DNA of 39,139 nucleotides from Anaerolineaceae bacterium UBA3924 (GTDB lineage: Bacteria; Chloroflexota; Anaerolineae; Anaerolineales; Anaerolineaceae). A program made the translations under genes and the position numbers. Under the pieces are notes generated by a model that had not been told where the DNA came from, made no database searches, and worked only from the letters and a program-made list of their open reading frames with translations. Location: assembly GCA_002385985.1 (NCBI GenBank), contig DGEO01000014.1, forward strand, positions 2,218 through 41,356, written 5' to 3'. Each line of letters opens with the position of its first letter. Position 1 is the stretch's first letter. This document shows, in pieces, positions 31,593-39,139 of this stretch.

Positions 31593-32859
31593 CGTTCTTC
31601 TCCTGCGGCACTTCCAGAGACTCGTACTGGCGCTGCTCGGCCCTCACCTTGCGGATGCGCCGTCCGGTGACCAGCTCGATGGTCAGGGTCCAGTCTTCCA
31701 CATGCACCTGCTCGCCGCCAATGGGCACGCGCCCGATGGTTCCATAGAGGAAGCCGCCGAGCGTGTCGGCCATGTCTTTGGTCAGGTGGGTGCCCAGCAT
31801 ATCGTTGACGTCGTCCAGGTCCAGGCGGCCGCTGAGCAGGTAAGAGCCGTTCTCCAGGCGCTGGTAGAGCTGTTCTTCGCCCTGGTCGTACTCGTCGCGG
31901 ATCTCACCCACGATCTCCTCGACGATATCCTCCATGGTCACCAGCCCGGCCATGCCGCCGTACTCGTCCACCACCACGGCAATGTGATAGGAGTTCTTCT
32001 GCATTTCGCGCAGCAGCTCGTCCACCTTCTTGGCCTCGGGCACAAAGAAAGCCGGGCGCAGGAACTGGCGGATGGGGTCTTCGATGCCGTTCTCAATGTG
32101 CACCCGCAGCAGGTCCTTGGCGTAGAGCATGCCGATGATGTTGTCGATGGTCTCCTCGTAGACGGGCACGCGCGAGTGACCGGAGAGGGTCAGCGCCTGA
32201 ATGGCCTCTTCCAGCGAGGTGTTCACTTCCAGCGCCAGAATATCGATGCGCGGGATCATGATTTCGCGCACCAGGGTGTCGCCGAAATGGAAGATGGAGT
32301 AGATCATCTGGCGCTCGTCTTTTTCCAGGCTGCCTTCTTCCTGCCCCACTTCCACCCAGTTCTTCAGTTCGTCCTCGGTCACCGCCAGGGCGCGCCGGTC
32401 CAGGGTGGCCGAAGAGCCCAGCAGGGCGATGAACAGGGCCGAGAACGGGCGCAGCAGCAGGTCCAGCAGCCCGGCGGCGCCGGTCAGGCGCAGCGTCCAA
32501 GCCTCGGGGTCCTTGAGGATCAGCCCCTCGATGCCGTACTCGATGAGCAGGATGACCAGCACCGCGCCGGCCAGCGCCAGCAAAGCCCAGCCCATTTCAG
32601 GCTGAGGGAACAGGCTCCACAGCAGCAGCCAGGTGGTCACGCCCAGCATGAAGTGCGCCAGCGAGGTGATAAAGCGCAGCGCCACCCGCAGGCTGAGGCG
32701 GTCCACCAGGTCCAGAGTCCGGTCCAGGTTTTTGGTTGTCTGCCCGCGCAGGCTCATCAGCTGCGGCACGCGGGCATTGATGACGGCTGACCTGAGAAAA
32801 ACGACCAGCAGGTCAACCACGAGCAAGACCACAAAAAGAAGCAAAATTTGATTGTCCAC
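31579..32859 (-). CDS. CorC/HlyC-type CBS-domain membrane protein
   Basis: The 426-residue protein has an N-terminal membrane part (about residues 1-150, resembling the DUF21/CNNM domain). A pair of CBS domains follows (REIMIPRIDILALEVNTSLEE to TMEDIVEEIVGEI), then the CorC_HlyC domain (ENGSYLLSGRLDLDDVNDMLG ... VPIGGEQVHVEDW). Proteins of this build are linked to magnesium and cobalt efflux in some bacteria; the haemolysin label is historical. It begins 8 bp after the glmU stop and overlaps cdd. Confidence 0.9.
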   Translation of the reverse strand: MDNQILLLFVVLLVVDLLVVFLRSAVINARVPQLMSLRGQTTKNLDRTLDLVDRLSLRVALRFITSLAHFMLGVTTWLLLWSLFPQPEMGWALLALAGAVLVILLIEYGIEGLILKDPEAWTLRLTGAAGLLDLLLRPFSALFIALLGSSATLDRRALAVTEDELKNWVEVGQEEGSLEKDERQMIYSIFHFGDTLVREIMIPRIDILALEVNTSLEEAIQALTLSGHSRVPVYEETIDNIIGMLYAKDLLRVHIENGIEDPIRQFLRPAFFVPEAKKVDELLREMQKNSYHIAVVVDEYGGMAGLVTMEDIVEEIVGEIRDEYDQGEEQLYQRLENGSYLLSGRLDLDDVNDMLGTHLTKDMADTLGGFLYGTIGRVPIGGEQVHVEDWTLTIELVTGRRIRKVRAEQRQYESLEVPQEKNDDKR

Positions 32860-32867
32860 CAGTTTAT

Positions 32868-33914
32868 TTATTGTACACTCAACTCGTCAGTTTGGGGTTG
32901 GGCCGCGGTGCGGCGCACGCCGCGCAGCACCTCAAAGGGCTCCACGCGGGCGCCTTCCTCCAGGACGGAGTCTTCCACCACCGCGGAAAGCACCGTGCAG
33001 CCGTCCCCCACAAGGGCGCCGCTCAGGACCGCGTTCGGGCCGATGCGGCAGTCACTCCCCACGCGGGTCTCGCCGCGAAGGTGAGTGTTGGGGTAAATAA
33101 TCGTATCCTTGCCGATGGTGACGTCCGGTTCAATATACGTAGTGCGCGGGTCCACCAGGGTGACGCCGGCGTCCATCCAGCGCTGGTTGATGCGATTTCG
33201 CATGATCTCTTCCGCCTCGGCCAGGTAAGCGCGGGTGTTGATCCCGATGGCCTCCTGCGGGTCCTCGGCCACCAGCGCGCGGACCGTGTACCCGTCCCCC
33301 ACGGCGATGCCCACCAGATCGGTCAGGTAATACTCGCCTTTGGGCGACTTTTCCACCCGCTCAAGCGCCGGCCACAGCCAGTCCGCCCGGAAGCAGTACA
33401 CCGAGGCGTTCAGCTCGCGGATGGCCAGCTGCTCGGGCGTGGCCTGCGCCTCCTCGACGATGGCCAGCACCTCGCCGCCCGGGCCGCGCACCACCCGGCC
33501 AAAGCCGTGCGGGTCCTCGGCGATCAGGCTGAGCATGGTGACCGGCCCGTCGTTGGCCTTCTGCTCGGCGATTAACCGGGCGAACGTGTCCGCCGTCAGC
33601 AGCGGCATGTCGGCGGTGGCCAGCAGCACCAGATCGGTGCGGCCTTCCAGAAGAGGGCGGGTCACTGCCAGCGCGTGAGCCGTGCCCAGCTGCTGTTCCT
33701 GCAGGGCAAAGTCGGCCCGGTCGCCAGCAGTCGCGCGAACCGCGTCGGCGCCATGGCCCACCACTACCACCGGTTTTCTACCCGTCGCTTCCGCGACGGC
33801 CTGTATCGAATACAGGATCATCGGCCTGCCGGCCAACGGGTGCAGCACCTTGGGCAGCCGGGACAGCATGCGCTTACCGTGCCCCGCCGCCAGGATCACC
33901 CCCGTCACAATCAT
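32868..33914 (-). CDS. glmU: GlmU-like N-acetylglucosamine-1-phosphate uridylyltransferase, short form
   Basis: The 348 residues begin with a complete nucleotidyltransferase domain (ILAAGHGKRM at 7-16, K22, QLGTAHAL, ADMPLL). Only a short left-handed beta helix follows (YIEPDVTIGKDTIIYPNTHL to about residue 330). Full-length GlmU has about 455 residues and its acetyltransferase active site lies in the last third, absent here. There is no room for a remnant: the next gene begins 8 bp later. So it can make UDP-GlcNAc from GlcNAc-1-P, but probably cannot acetylate GlcN-1-P. The CAGGAG site is 7 nt from the ATG. Alternative: a related sugar-1-phosphate nucleotidyltransferase. Confidence 0.85.
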   Translation of the reverse strand: MIVTGVILAAGHGKRMLSRLPKVLHPLAGRPMILYSIQAVAEATGRKPVVVVGHGADAVRATAGDRADFALQEQQLGTAHALAVTRPLLEGRTDLVLLATADMPLLTADTFARLIAEQKANDGPVTMLSLIAEDPHGFGRVVRGPGGEVLAIVEEAQATPEQLAIRELNASVYCFRADWLWPALERVEKSPKGEYYLTDLVGIAVGDGYTVRALVAEDPQEAIGINTRAYLAEAEEIMRNRINQRWMDAGVTLVDPRTTYIEPDVTIGKDTIIYPNTHLRGETRVGSDCRIGPNAVLSGALVGDGCTVLSAVVEDSVLEEGARVEPFEVLRGVRRTAAQPQTDELSVQ

Positions 33915-34046
33915 GGGTACACTCCTGTGGAAATCAACCCATCAATAGAGAAAAGTACAAGCCCGCGCTACCTTCGGGCAGCACAATGGCCCGCAGCTGC
34001 GATTGTCACCATTGAGAGATAACCCTGTGGTAGTCATGGACAAAGG

Positions 34047-34117
34047 CTGGGGCACCAGGATTCGAACCTAGATCCACAGATCCAAAGTCTGGTGTGCTGC
34101 CATTGCACCATGCCCCA
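34047..34117 (-). tRNA. tRNA-Gln (anticodon TTG)
   Basis: Read on the minus strand, TGGGGCA pairs with TGCCCCA in a 7-bp acceptor stem with discriminator G73, usual for glutamine. The D-arm is GTGC/GCAC, and the anticodon loop CTTTGGA holds anticodon TTG. The T-arm is CTAGG-TTCGAAT-CCTGG. The first pair of the anticodon stem is a C-T mismatch. CCA is not encoded. The gene lies between the divergent hairpin region and glmU, on the same strand as glmU. Confidence 0.95.
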
Positions 34118-34149
34118 GTGTTAACCCTGCGCCATGCAAGGCGGATGAT

Positions 34150-34158
34150 ATTTTAACA
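34150..34158 (-). promoter_or_regulatory. Candidate extended -10 promoter of the tRNA gene
   Basis: TGT directly precedes TAAAAT (hexamer 34150-34155) on the minus strand, about 30 nt before the tRNA. No good -35 is visible; the hairpin cluster at 34183-34242 lies upstream. Confidence 0.35.
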
Positions 34159-34182
34159 CAGATTCACCTGATGGGACAGCCT

Positions 34183-34242
34183 GGCCCCACGGCGGGGGCC
34201 ATGGGGGTGCGCCCCCACCTGTCCCCATGGGGACAGGTGGGG
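34183..34242. repeat. Cluster of three hairpins in the divergent intergenic region
   Basis: GGCCCC/GGGGCC (34183-34188 with 34195-34200), GGGGG/CCCCC (34203-34207 with 34212-34216) and a 30-nt perfect palindrome (34213-34242) lie end to end. Runs of C and G make it unlike the flanks. No T-run follows in either direction, so it is not a simple terminator. It resembles a REP-like or MITE-like extragenic element, or a stack of protein-binding sites. Confidence 0.7.
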
Positions 34243-34269
34243 CCTTGCCCCTCCGCATAACGCAATAAG

Positions 34270-34301
34270 CGGGTATCTAATACCCGGTTTTGTGCTATAG
34301 T
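34270..34301 (+). promoter_or_regulatory. Candidate promoter and operator of the peptide-binding protein gene
   Basis: An extended -10 (TGC then TATAGT, hexamer 34296-34301) has no good -35. A perfect inverted repeat CGGGTAT-CTA-ATACCCG (34270-34286) covers the -35 region, where a regulator would compete with RNA polymerase. The leader to the start codon is about 225 nt and holds no gene. It contains a stretch rich in C and an AAAGGAGG at 34459-34466. Confidence 0.4.
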
Positions 34302-34534
34302 ATGGCTACCAGGGGATTATTAATTGCCTTAGCACAAAGGTCTGCACTTCACCACATCCATCCATCCTGCCGCCCTCGAGGCGCGCAGACCTGCACGAAC
34401 AACTGAATAGCCGCACCGCTGCGCACTGCAGCCGCAGGGCCACGTGGACCCATTGAGAAAGGAGGCAAGCAGTCATTTTATACCTTTCCCGCCATCCAAA
34501 TGCACTGTAATACGCCATTGGAGGAGATATCAAG

Positions 34535-36382
34535 ATGACTCGCAAGCAACTATGGACCGTCATTTCCCTGCTGCTGGCAGCCTCCATGCTGCTGACCGCC
34601 TGCCAGCCTGCCCCAACCCCCATCACCACATCTGAACCGCAGATCATCACCCAGATTGTCGAGGGCACCCCCCGCGAAATCATCGTCACCCCCGAGGCGC
34701 CCGCCGTCACGGAGGAACCCGCCGGGCCGCAGAAGAAAGTGCTGAGGCTCCACTGGCTGACCGGCGACATCCCCTCGCTTGACACCGCGCTGGCCTGGGA
34801 TGTGATTTCCATCCAGATCATCGACACCGCCACCGTCGGGCTGACCCGCCAGAACGAGCAGACCGGCGAGGTGGAGCTGGCCATGGCCACCGACTACGAA
34901 GTGGCCGATGACGGCGTAACCTACACCTTCCACCTGCGCGACGACGTCCCCTGGGTCAAATATGACAAGATCTCCGACTCGGTCGTCCAGGTCATGGACT
35001 GCGAGGGCAACCCGCGCATGGTCACCGCCCATGACTTCGTCTACGCCATCCACCGCACGGCCAACCCGGACACCGCCGCCGACTACGCCTACGTGCTGGG
35101 CATGGCAGTGAAGGGCGTGAACGAGTACAACAGCGGTGAGGTCGACGACCCGGAGACCATCGGCGCCCGTGCCCTCGACGACTACACGCTGGAGATCACC
35201 TTCGTCGAGCCGGCGGTCTACAACCTCAACCTAGCCGGGCTGTGGTTCATGCACGCCATGCCCTCCTGGCTGATCGAGGGCGATGACTGCACCAACGCCG
35301 CCGGCGGCCGCTGGGTTGAGACCGGCTTCTACCAGGGCTACGGCCCCTACACCCTCAAGGAATGGATCCACGACGCCGAGCTGACCCTGATCAAGAACCC
35401 CTTCTGGCCCGGCAACGACGTGGTTCCCTCGCCCAAGATTGACGAGATCAACTGGCGCTTCATCGACGGCACCGCCGCCATGAACGAGTACGAAGTCGAC
35501 AACATGGATGTGGTCAGCTTCCCCTCCAACCAGTACGACCGCGTCCACTCCGACCCCGAGCTCAGCCAGCAGATCTCGCCCACCTTCACCCTGGGCACCG
35601 AGTTCTACGCCTTCAACACCCAGCTGGCCCCCACCAATGACGTGCGTGTGCGCCGCGCCCTCTCTATGGCCATCGACCGGGCCGCGCTGATCGAGAACGT
35701 GACCAAGAGCGGCACCGAGGCCCACTGGTTCGTCCATCCGGGCGTGGCTGGCGCGCCCAAGCCCGAAACGCACCCCGACCTGGGCATCCAGTATGACCCC
35801 GAGGGCGCCAAAGCGCTGATGGACGAGTACCTGGCTGAAACCGGCCAGAACGCCGCGGACCTGGCCATCGTGCTGATGTTCAACACCAGCGAAGGCCACC
35901 GCCGCAACGCTGAGGCCATCCAGCAGATGTGGGCCGAGACCCTGGGCGTGACCGTCACCCTGGTCAACCAGGAGTTCGCCGTCTTCCGCGCCACCCGCCG
36001 CGAAGGCGCCGAGCACATCTACCGCGGCTCCTGGGTGCAGGATTACCCGGACGCGAACAACTTCCTCTTCGAGGTGTTCTCGTCGGGCGGCGCTTACCAG
36101 GACGTGGTCAACTGGCCGTTTGACGAGAAGGTCGGCACCAGCTACAACAACCCGCTCTACGACGAGTTCGTCAGCCTGCTGGAGCAGGCCGCCGTGGAGA
36201 CCGACCCGGTCGCCCGCGCTGACCTGTACGCTCAGGCCGAGCACATCCTGGTCGTGGAGGAGGCCGTGGTCGCCCCGCTGTACTGGTACTCCGGCGAAGT
36301 GCTGATCAAGCCCTGGGTAGTCGACACCCCGTCCATCACCGGCTACGACCGCTTCGAAAAGTGGGACATCCTGGACCACTAA
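34535..36382 (+). CDS. Peptide/nickel-type ABC transporter substrate-binding lipoprotein
   Basis: The 615-residue protein has a lipoprotein signal peptide with LTAC at residues 20-23, so C23 is the lipidated residue. A proline/threonine-rich spacer follows (about 24-65). The mature part is a family 5 solute-binding protein (SBP_bac_5), with ATDYEVADDGVTYTFHLRDDV, AIHRTANPDTAADYAYVLG, and NNPLYDEFVSLLEQAAVETD near the end. It captures peptides or similar solutes for an ABC transporter, whose ATPases and one permease lie next door on the other strand. The GGAGGAG site is 8 nt from the ATG. It has its own terminator. Confidence 0.93.
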   Translation: MTRKQLWTVISLLLAASMLLTACQPAPTPITTSEPQIITQIVEGTPREIIVTPEAPAVTEEPAGPQKKVLRLHWLTGDIPSLDTALAWDVISIQIIDTATVGLTRQNEQTGEVELAMATDYEVADDGVTYTFHLRDDVPWVKYDKISDSVVQVMDCEGNPRMVTAHDFVYAIHRTANPDTAADYAYVLGMAVKGVNEYNSGEVDDPETIGARALDDYTLEITFVEPAVYNLNLAGLWFMHAMPSWLIEGDDCTNAAGGRWVETGFYQGYGPYTLKEWIHDAELTLIKNPFWPGNDVVPSPKIDEINWRFIDGTAAMNEYEVDNMDVVSFPSNQYDRVHSDPELSQQISPTFTLGTEFYAFNTQLAPTNDVRVRRALSMAIDRAALIENVTKSGTEAHWFVHPGVAGAPKPETHPDLGIQYDPEGAKALMDEYLAETGQNAADLAIVLMFNTSEGHRRNAEAIQQMWAETLGVTVTLVNQEFAVFRATRREGAEHIYRGSWVQDYPDANNFLFEVFSSGGAYQDVVNWPFDEKVGTSYNNPLYDEFVSLLEQAAVETDPVARADLYAQAEHILVVEEAVVAPLYWYSGEVLIKPWVVDTPSITGYDRFEKWDILDH

Positions 36383-36413
36383 ACCGACCGACGGGTACAA
36401 ACCCAGAACAGCT

Positions 36414-36444
36414 GAGGCCGCTCTTCGAGCGGCCTCTTTTTTTT
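36414..36444 (+). terminator. Intrinsic terminator after the binding-protein gene
   Basis: A perfect 9-bp stem GAGGCCGCT/AGCGGCCTC (36414-36422 with 36428-36436), loop of 5, is followed by eight T (36437-36444) on the plus strand. It separates the plus-strand gene from the convergent ATPase genes. Confidence 0.95.
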
Positions 36445-36466
36445 ACAGAAAAAACGGTGAGCGGCC

Positions 36467-37498
36467 CTACACCAGGTAGCAGGCGGCGTAATGGCCGCCG
36501 CCCTTATCCTCCAGCGGCGGGTGATCGTTCTCCGCGCAGATTTTGGCCGCCAGCGGGCAGCGCTCGTAGAAGCGGCAGCGCGGCACCGGGTCGATCGGCC
36601 GGCTGATGCTGCCTTCAATGGCCGGGGGCTGGCGTTTGTACAGCGGGTCGGGCACGGGCACGGCCGAGATCAGCGCCTTGGTGTAGGGGTGCAGCGGGTT
36701 CATCAGCACCTCTTCGGTGGGGCCCATCTCGACGATCTTGCCCATGTACATCACCGCGATCTGGTCGCTGGTGTAGCGGGCCACCGCAAGGTCGTGGGTG
36801 ATGTACAGATAGGAAACCTCCAGCTTCTGGGCCAGCTGGATCATCAGCTTCATAATGCCGGTGCGGATGGAGACGTCCAACATCGAGGTCGGCTCGTCAG
36901 CGACGATAAAGCCGGGGTTGACCACCAGCGCGCGGGCGATGGCCACCCGCTGCCGCTGCCCGCCCGACAGCTCGTGCGGGAAGCGGAACATGAACGAAGT
37001 CGCCGGGCTGAGGCCCACCTGCTCGAGCATATGAGCCACCCGCTCCTCCCGCTCGGCCAGGCTGCCGATGCCCTGCACCGCGAGCGGCTCGGCCACGGCG
37101 TCAAAGATGGACAGGCGCGGGTTGAGCGATTCGTACGGGTCCTGGAAGATCATCTGCACCCGGCGGCGGAACTCCCGCAGGTCGCGGCCGCGCAGGCGGG
37201 CCAGATCCACCATGCGGCCGGGGTTCTGCTCGTCGCTCATGTAAATGTGGCCGCCGGTCGGGGGGATCAGCCGCACCAGAAGCTTGCCGGTGGTGGTCTT
37301 GCCGCTGCCCGACTCCCCCACCAGCGCCAGAGAGCGGCCGGGCAGGATCTCAAAGGAGATGTTATCCACCGCGTGGATGAAGGAGGTGGGGCCTTTGAGC
37401 AGGCTGCCGCCCAGCGGGAAATGCTTTTTCAGGTTCTCCACCCGCACCAGGGGGAGCGTGGTGGCCGGGACGGTCCCGACCGGCTGCACAGCGACCAT
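36467..37498 (-). CDS. ABC transporter ATP-binding protein, OppF/DppF type
   Basis: The 343 residues contain Walker A GESGSGKTT (61-69), the signature LSGGQRQRVAIARAL and Walker B FIVADEPTSMLD. The C-terminal oligopeptide-transporter domain has the cysteine pattern CRFYERCPLAAKIC. In related ATPases this region is known to bind an iron-sulphur cluster. It powers peptide import together with the next ATPase. Its ATG overlaps the stop of the next gene by one base (TAATG). No intrinsic terminator follows on its own strand before the convergent plus-strand terminator. Confidence 0.93.
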   Translation of the reverse strand: MVAVQPVGTVPATTLPLVRVENLKKHFPLGGSLLKGPTSFIHAVDNISFEILPGRSLALVGESGSGKTTTGKLLVRLIPPTGGHIYMSDEQNPGRMVDLARLRGRDLREFRRRVQMIFQDPYESLNPRLSIFDAVAEPLAVQGIGSLAEREERVAHMLEQVGLSPATSFMFRFPHELSGGQRQRVAIARALVVNPGFIVADEPTSMLDVSIRTGIMKLMIQLAQKLEVSYLYITHDLAVARYTSDQIAVMYMGKIVEMGPTEEVLMNPLHPYTKALISAVPVPDPLYKRQPPAIEGSISRPIDPVPRCRFYERCPLAAKICAENDHPPLEDKGGGHYAACYLV

Positions 37499-38478
37499 TA
37501 TTCCACCTCCGCGGGGTTCCAGCAGGCGATGTAGTGCTGGTTCCCGATATTTTCAAAGGGCGGCTGCACCTCTTTGCATTTATCCAGCGCCCTCGGGCAG
37601 CGCGGGTGAAAGCGGCAGCCCGGCGGCGGGTAAAGCAGGTCGGGCGGTTCTCCGCCCAGAGCCTCCAGCTCCCGCTTCTCGCCCACGATGGAGGGGAAGG
37701 CGCTCATCAGCGCCACCGTGTAGGGATGGCGGGGACGGCGGAAAATCTCGGAGGCCGGACCCAGCTCGGCCATGCGCCCGGCGTACATCACCCCGATGGT
37801 CTCGGCCACCTCGGCGATCACGGCAATGTCGTGGGAGATGTAGATCATGCTCATACCCAGCTTCTGCTGCACGGCGCGCAGCTCGCGCAGCACCTGGTCC
37901 TGCACAATCACATCCAGGGCGGTGGTCGGCTCGTCAGCGATGATCAGATCCGGGCTGCAGGCCAGGGCCATGGCGATGATGGCGCGCTGGCGCATGCCGC
38001 CGGAATACTCGTGCGGGTAGCGGTCGGCCATGGCCGGGTCGATGCCCACCAGCCGGAACAGCTGCTCCACCCGTTTTCGGCCCTCCGCCGGGGTGATGTC
38101 GCGGTTGTGCTCTTCCAGGGCCTCGACGATCTGGTCGCCCACCCGGTAGACCGGGTTGAGCGCATTCATGGCCGCCTGGAAAACCATCGAGATCTGCTCC
38201 CAGCGCACCTTGCGCATCTCTTCATTGCTCAGCGGCACCAGGTTGCGGCCGTTGAGCAGGATCTCTCCCCGGACGATCTCGGCATTGTCCGGCAGAAGCT
38301 TCATCATGGTCATGGCCACCGAGGTCTTGCCGCAGCCCGATTCCCCCACCAGCCCCATCGACTGGCCGGGATACAGGTCAAACGACACCCCGTCCACGGC
38401 CGACACCGGCCCTTTGCGGGTGTGGTACACCATGGTCAGGTCTCGCAGAGACAGGAGCGGTTTTTCAGCCATATTCAC
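37498..38478 (-). CDS. ABC transporter ATP-binding protein, OppD/DppD type
   Basis: The 326 residues contain Walker A GESGCGKTS (45-53), YSGGMRQRAIIAMALAC as signature, LIIADEPTTALDV, and a C-terminal domain with CRFHPRCPRALDKC. This is the partner of the neighbouring OppF/DppF ATPase in a heterodimer. It starts 24 bp after the permease stop, so the three form one unit whose first genes lie beyond the right edge. Confidence 0.94.
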   Translation of the reverse strand: MNMAEKPLLSLRDLTMVYHTRKGPVSAVDGVSFDLYPGQSMGLVGESGCGKTSVAMTMMKLLPDNAEIVRGEILLNGRNLVPLSNEEMRKVRWEQISMVFQAAMNALNPVYRVGDQIVEALEEHNRDITPAEGRKRVEQLFRLVGIDPAMADRYPHEYSGGMRQRAIIAMALACSPDLIIADEPTTALDVIVQDQVLRELRAVQQKLGMSMIYISHDIAVIAEVAETIGVMYAGRMAELGPASEIFRRPRHPYTVALMSAFPSIVGEKRELEALGGEPPDLLYPPPGCRFHPRCPRALDKCKEVQPPFENIGNQHYIACWNPAEVE

Positions 38479-38502
38479 TTCCTTGCCGGCCCGCGCCGCG
38501 GA

Positions 38503-39124
38503 TCACCGCTTGCGCAGGCGAGGGTTGGCCACTTCGTCAAACGCCCGGCCGACCAGATAAAAGGCCATGCTCAACAGCGAGATGGACAGCCCGGCCGGCA
38601 CCACCAGATACCAGTAATTCCACCCGGCCAGCAGGTAGCCCGTGGCCTGGGCGGTGTTGATCATCAGCCCCCAGCTGGTGCGCAGGTTCAGCAGGCCGAA
38701 GAAGGACAGGGCCGCCTCGGTGAAGATGGCCCCCGTCACGGCGAACATCATGTTCAGGAAGGCCAGCGGCATCAGGTTGGGGACGATGTGGTTGAAAATA
38801 ATGTGCAAATCGCTGCCGCCCGCCACTCTGGCGGCCTCGATATAGGGTTTGACCTTGATGGTCAGCGCCTGGGCCTTGAAGATAATCGTGGTGCCGCCGA
38901 AGCCCGAAAGCACCCCCAGCACAATGGCCAGCTCCAGGATGCCGAAGTCGAAGAAGGAGCTCAGCACCACCAGCAGGGCCAGGAAGGGCAGCACGTTGAT
39001 CAGGTCGGCCAGGCGCATAAAAAAGGCGTCGATCGGCCCGCCGTAATAGGCGGCGATGGCCCCGACAGAGGTGGCTATCACCACCGTCACCACCGCGGCC
39101 ACGATGCCCAGCGCAAACTCGGAC
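38503..39124 (-). CDS. ABC transporter permease, OppC/DppC type, 5' end missing
   Basis: The gene ends at 38503 and its start lies beyond the window. About 207 residues are visible, with five membrane segments. The ATPase-docking loop EAARVAGGSDLHIIFNHIVP (the EAA motif of importers) and FTEAALSFFGLLNL identify it as DppC/OppC type. The frame before the GTG at 39102 is open (SEFALGIV) back to base 39124, where adapter sequence begins. The GTG is internal, not the true start. Confidence 0.92.
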
Positions 39125-39139
39125 CTGTCTCTTATACAC
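39125..39139. other. Tn5/Nextera adapter remnant, not genomic
   Basis: The last 15 bases are CTGTCTCTTATACAC, identical to the first 15 of the 19-bp Tn5 mosaic end used in Nextera libraries. Translation through it gives the well-known artefact peptide MYKRQ. These bases should be trimmed. Confidence 0.97.

Overview
The window is GC-rich bacterial chromosomal DNA, almost all coded on the minus strand, and reads as ordinary vertical core genome rather than a mobile region. I see no transposase, integrase, phage gene or CRISPR array. The gene set suggests a Chloroflexota (Anaerolineae-like) bacterium. It has a full nuoA-N operon, a fused alpha-beta glycyl-tRNA synthetase, a dnaG-rpoD pair, secreted 5'-nucleotidases with signal peptides and a lipoprotein peptide-binding protein. 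That assignment is inference, not proof. The last 15 bases match the Tn5/Nextera mosaic end, so this is a contig from a tagmentation library whose right end carries adapter sequence.

Layout, left to right. (1) 1-5361: a secreted 5'-nucleotidase cut by the left edge, then a second nucleotidase locus made of two consecutive modules in one frame, separated by a single TAA. Terminators and a promoter/terminator-bounded leader surround them. (2) 5390-7202: a nucleobase permease (NCS2/UraA type) behind a strong sigma-70 promoter and a 290-nt leader with three mutually exclusive hairpins, the layout of a transcription attenuator. (3) 7260-21698: the complete 14-gene complex I operon, transcribed nuoA to nuoN and closed by a perfect terminator. 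(4) 21857-22472: a 580-nt promoter- and terminator-bounded stretch without a gene, a candidate structured non-coding RNA. (5) 22570-33914: a GNAT protein and a run of housekeeping genes in the order glmU (short form), CorC/HlyC-type CBS protein, cdd, recO, glyQS, dnaG, rpoD. (6) 34047-34301: tRNA-Gln(TTG) and a hairpin cluster between divergent units. (7) 34535-39124: a peptide ABC-transporter locus: binding lipoprotein on plus, then two ATPases and a partial permease on minus.

Working together: the secreted nucleotidases can release nucleosides and phosphate from nucleotides outside the cell, the permease can import free bases, and cytidine deaminase feeds the uridine pool. The peptide transporter adds amino-acid scavenging. 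Complex I links NADH oxidation to proton export and quinone reduction. The less expected content is regulatory and non-coding: the permease attenuator, the 580-nt RNA candidate, a possible leader or small RNA before the nucleotidase, and the in-frame stop splitting the double nucleotidase.
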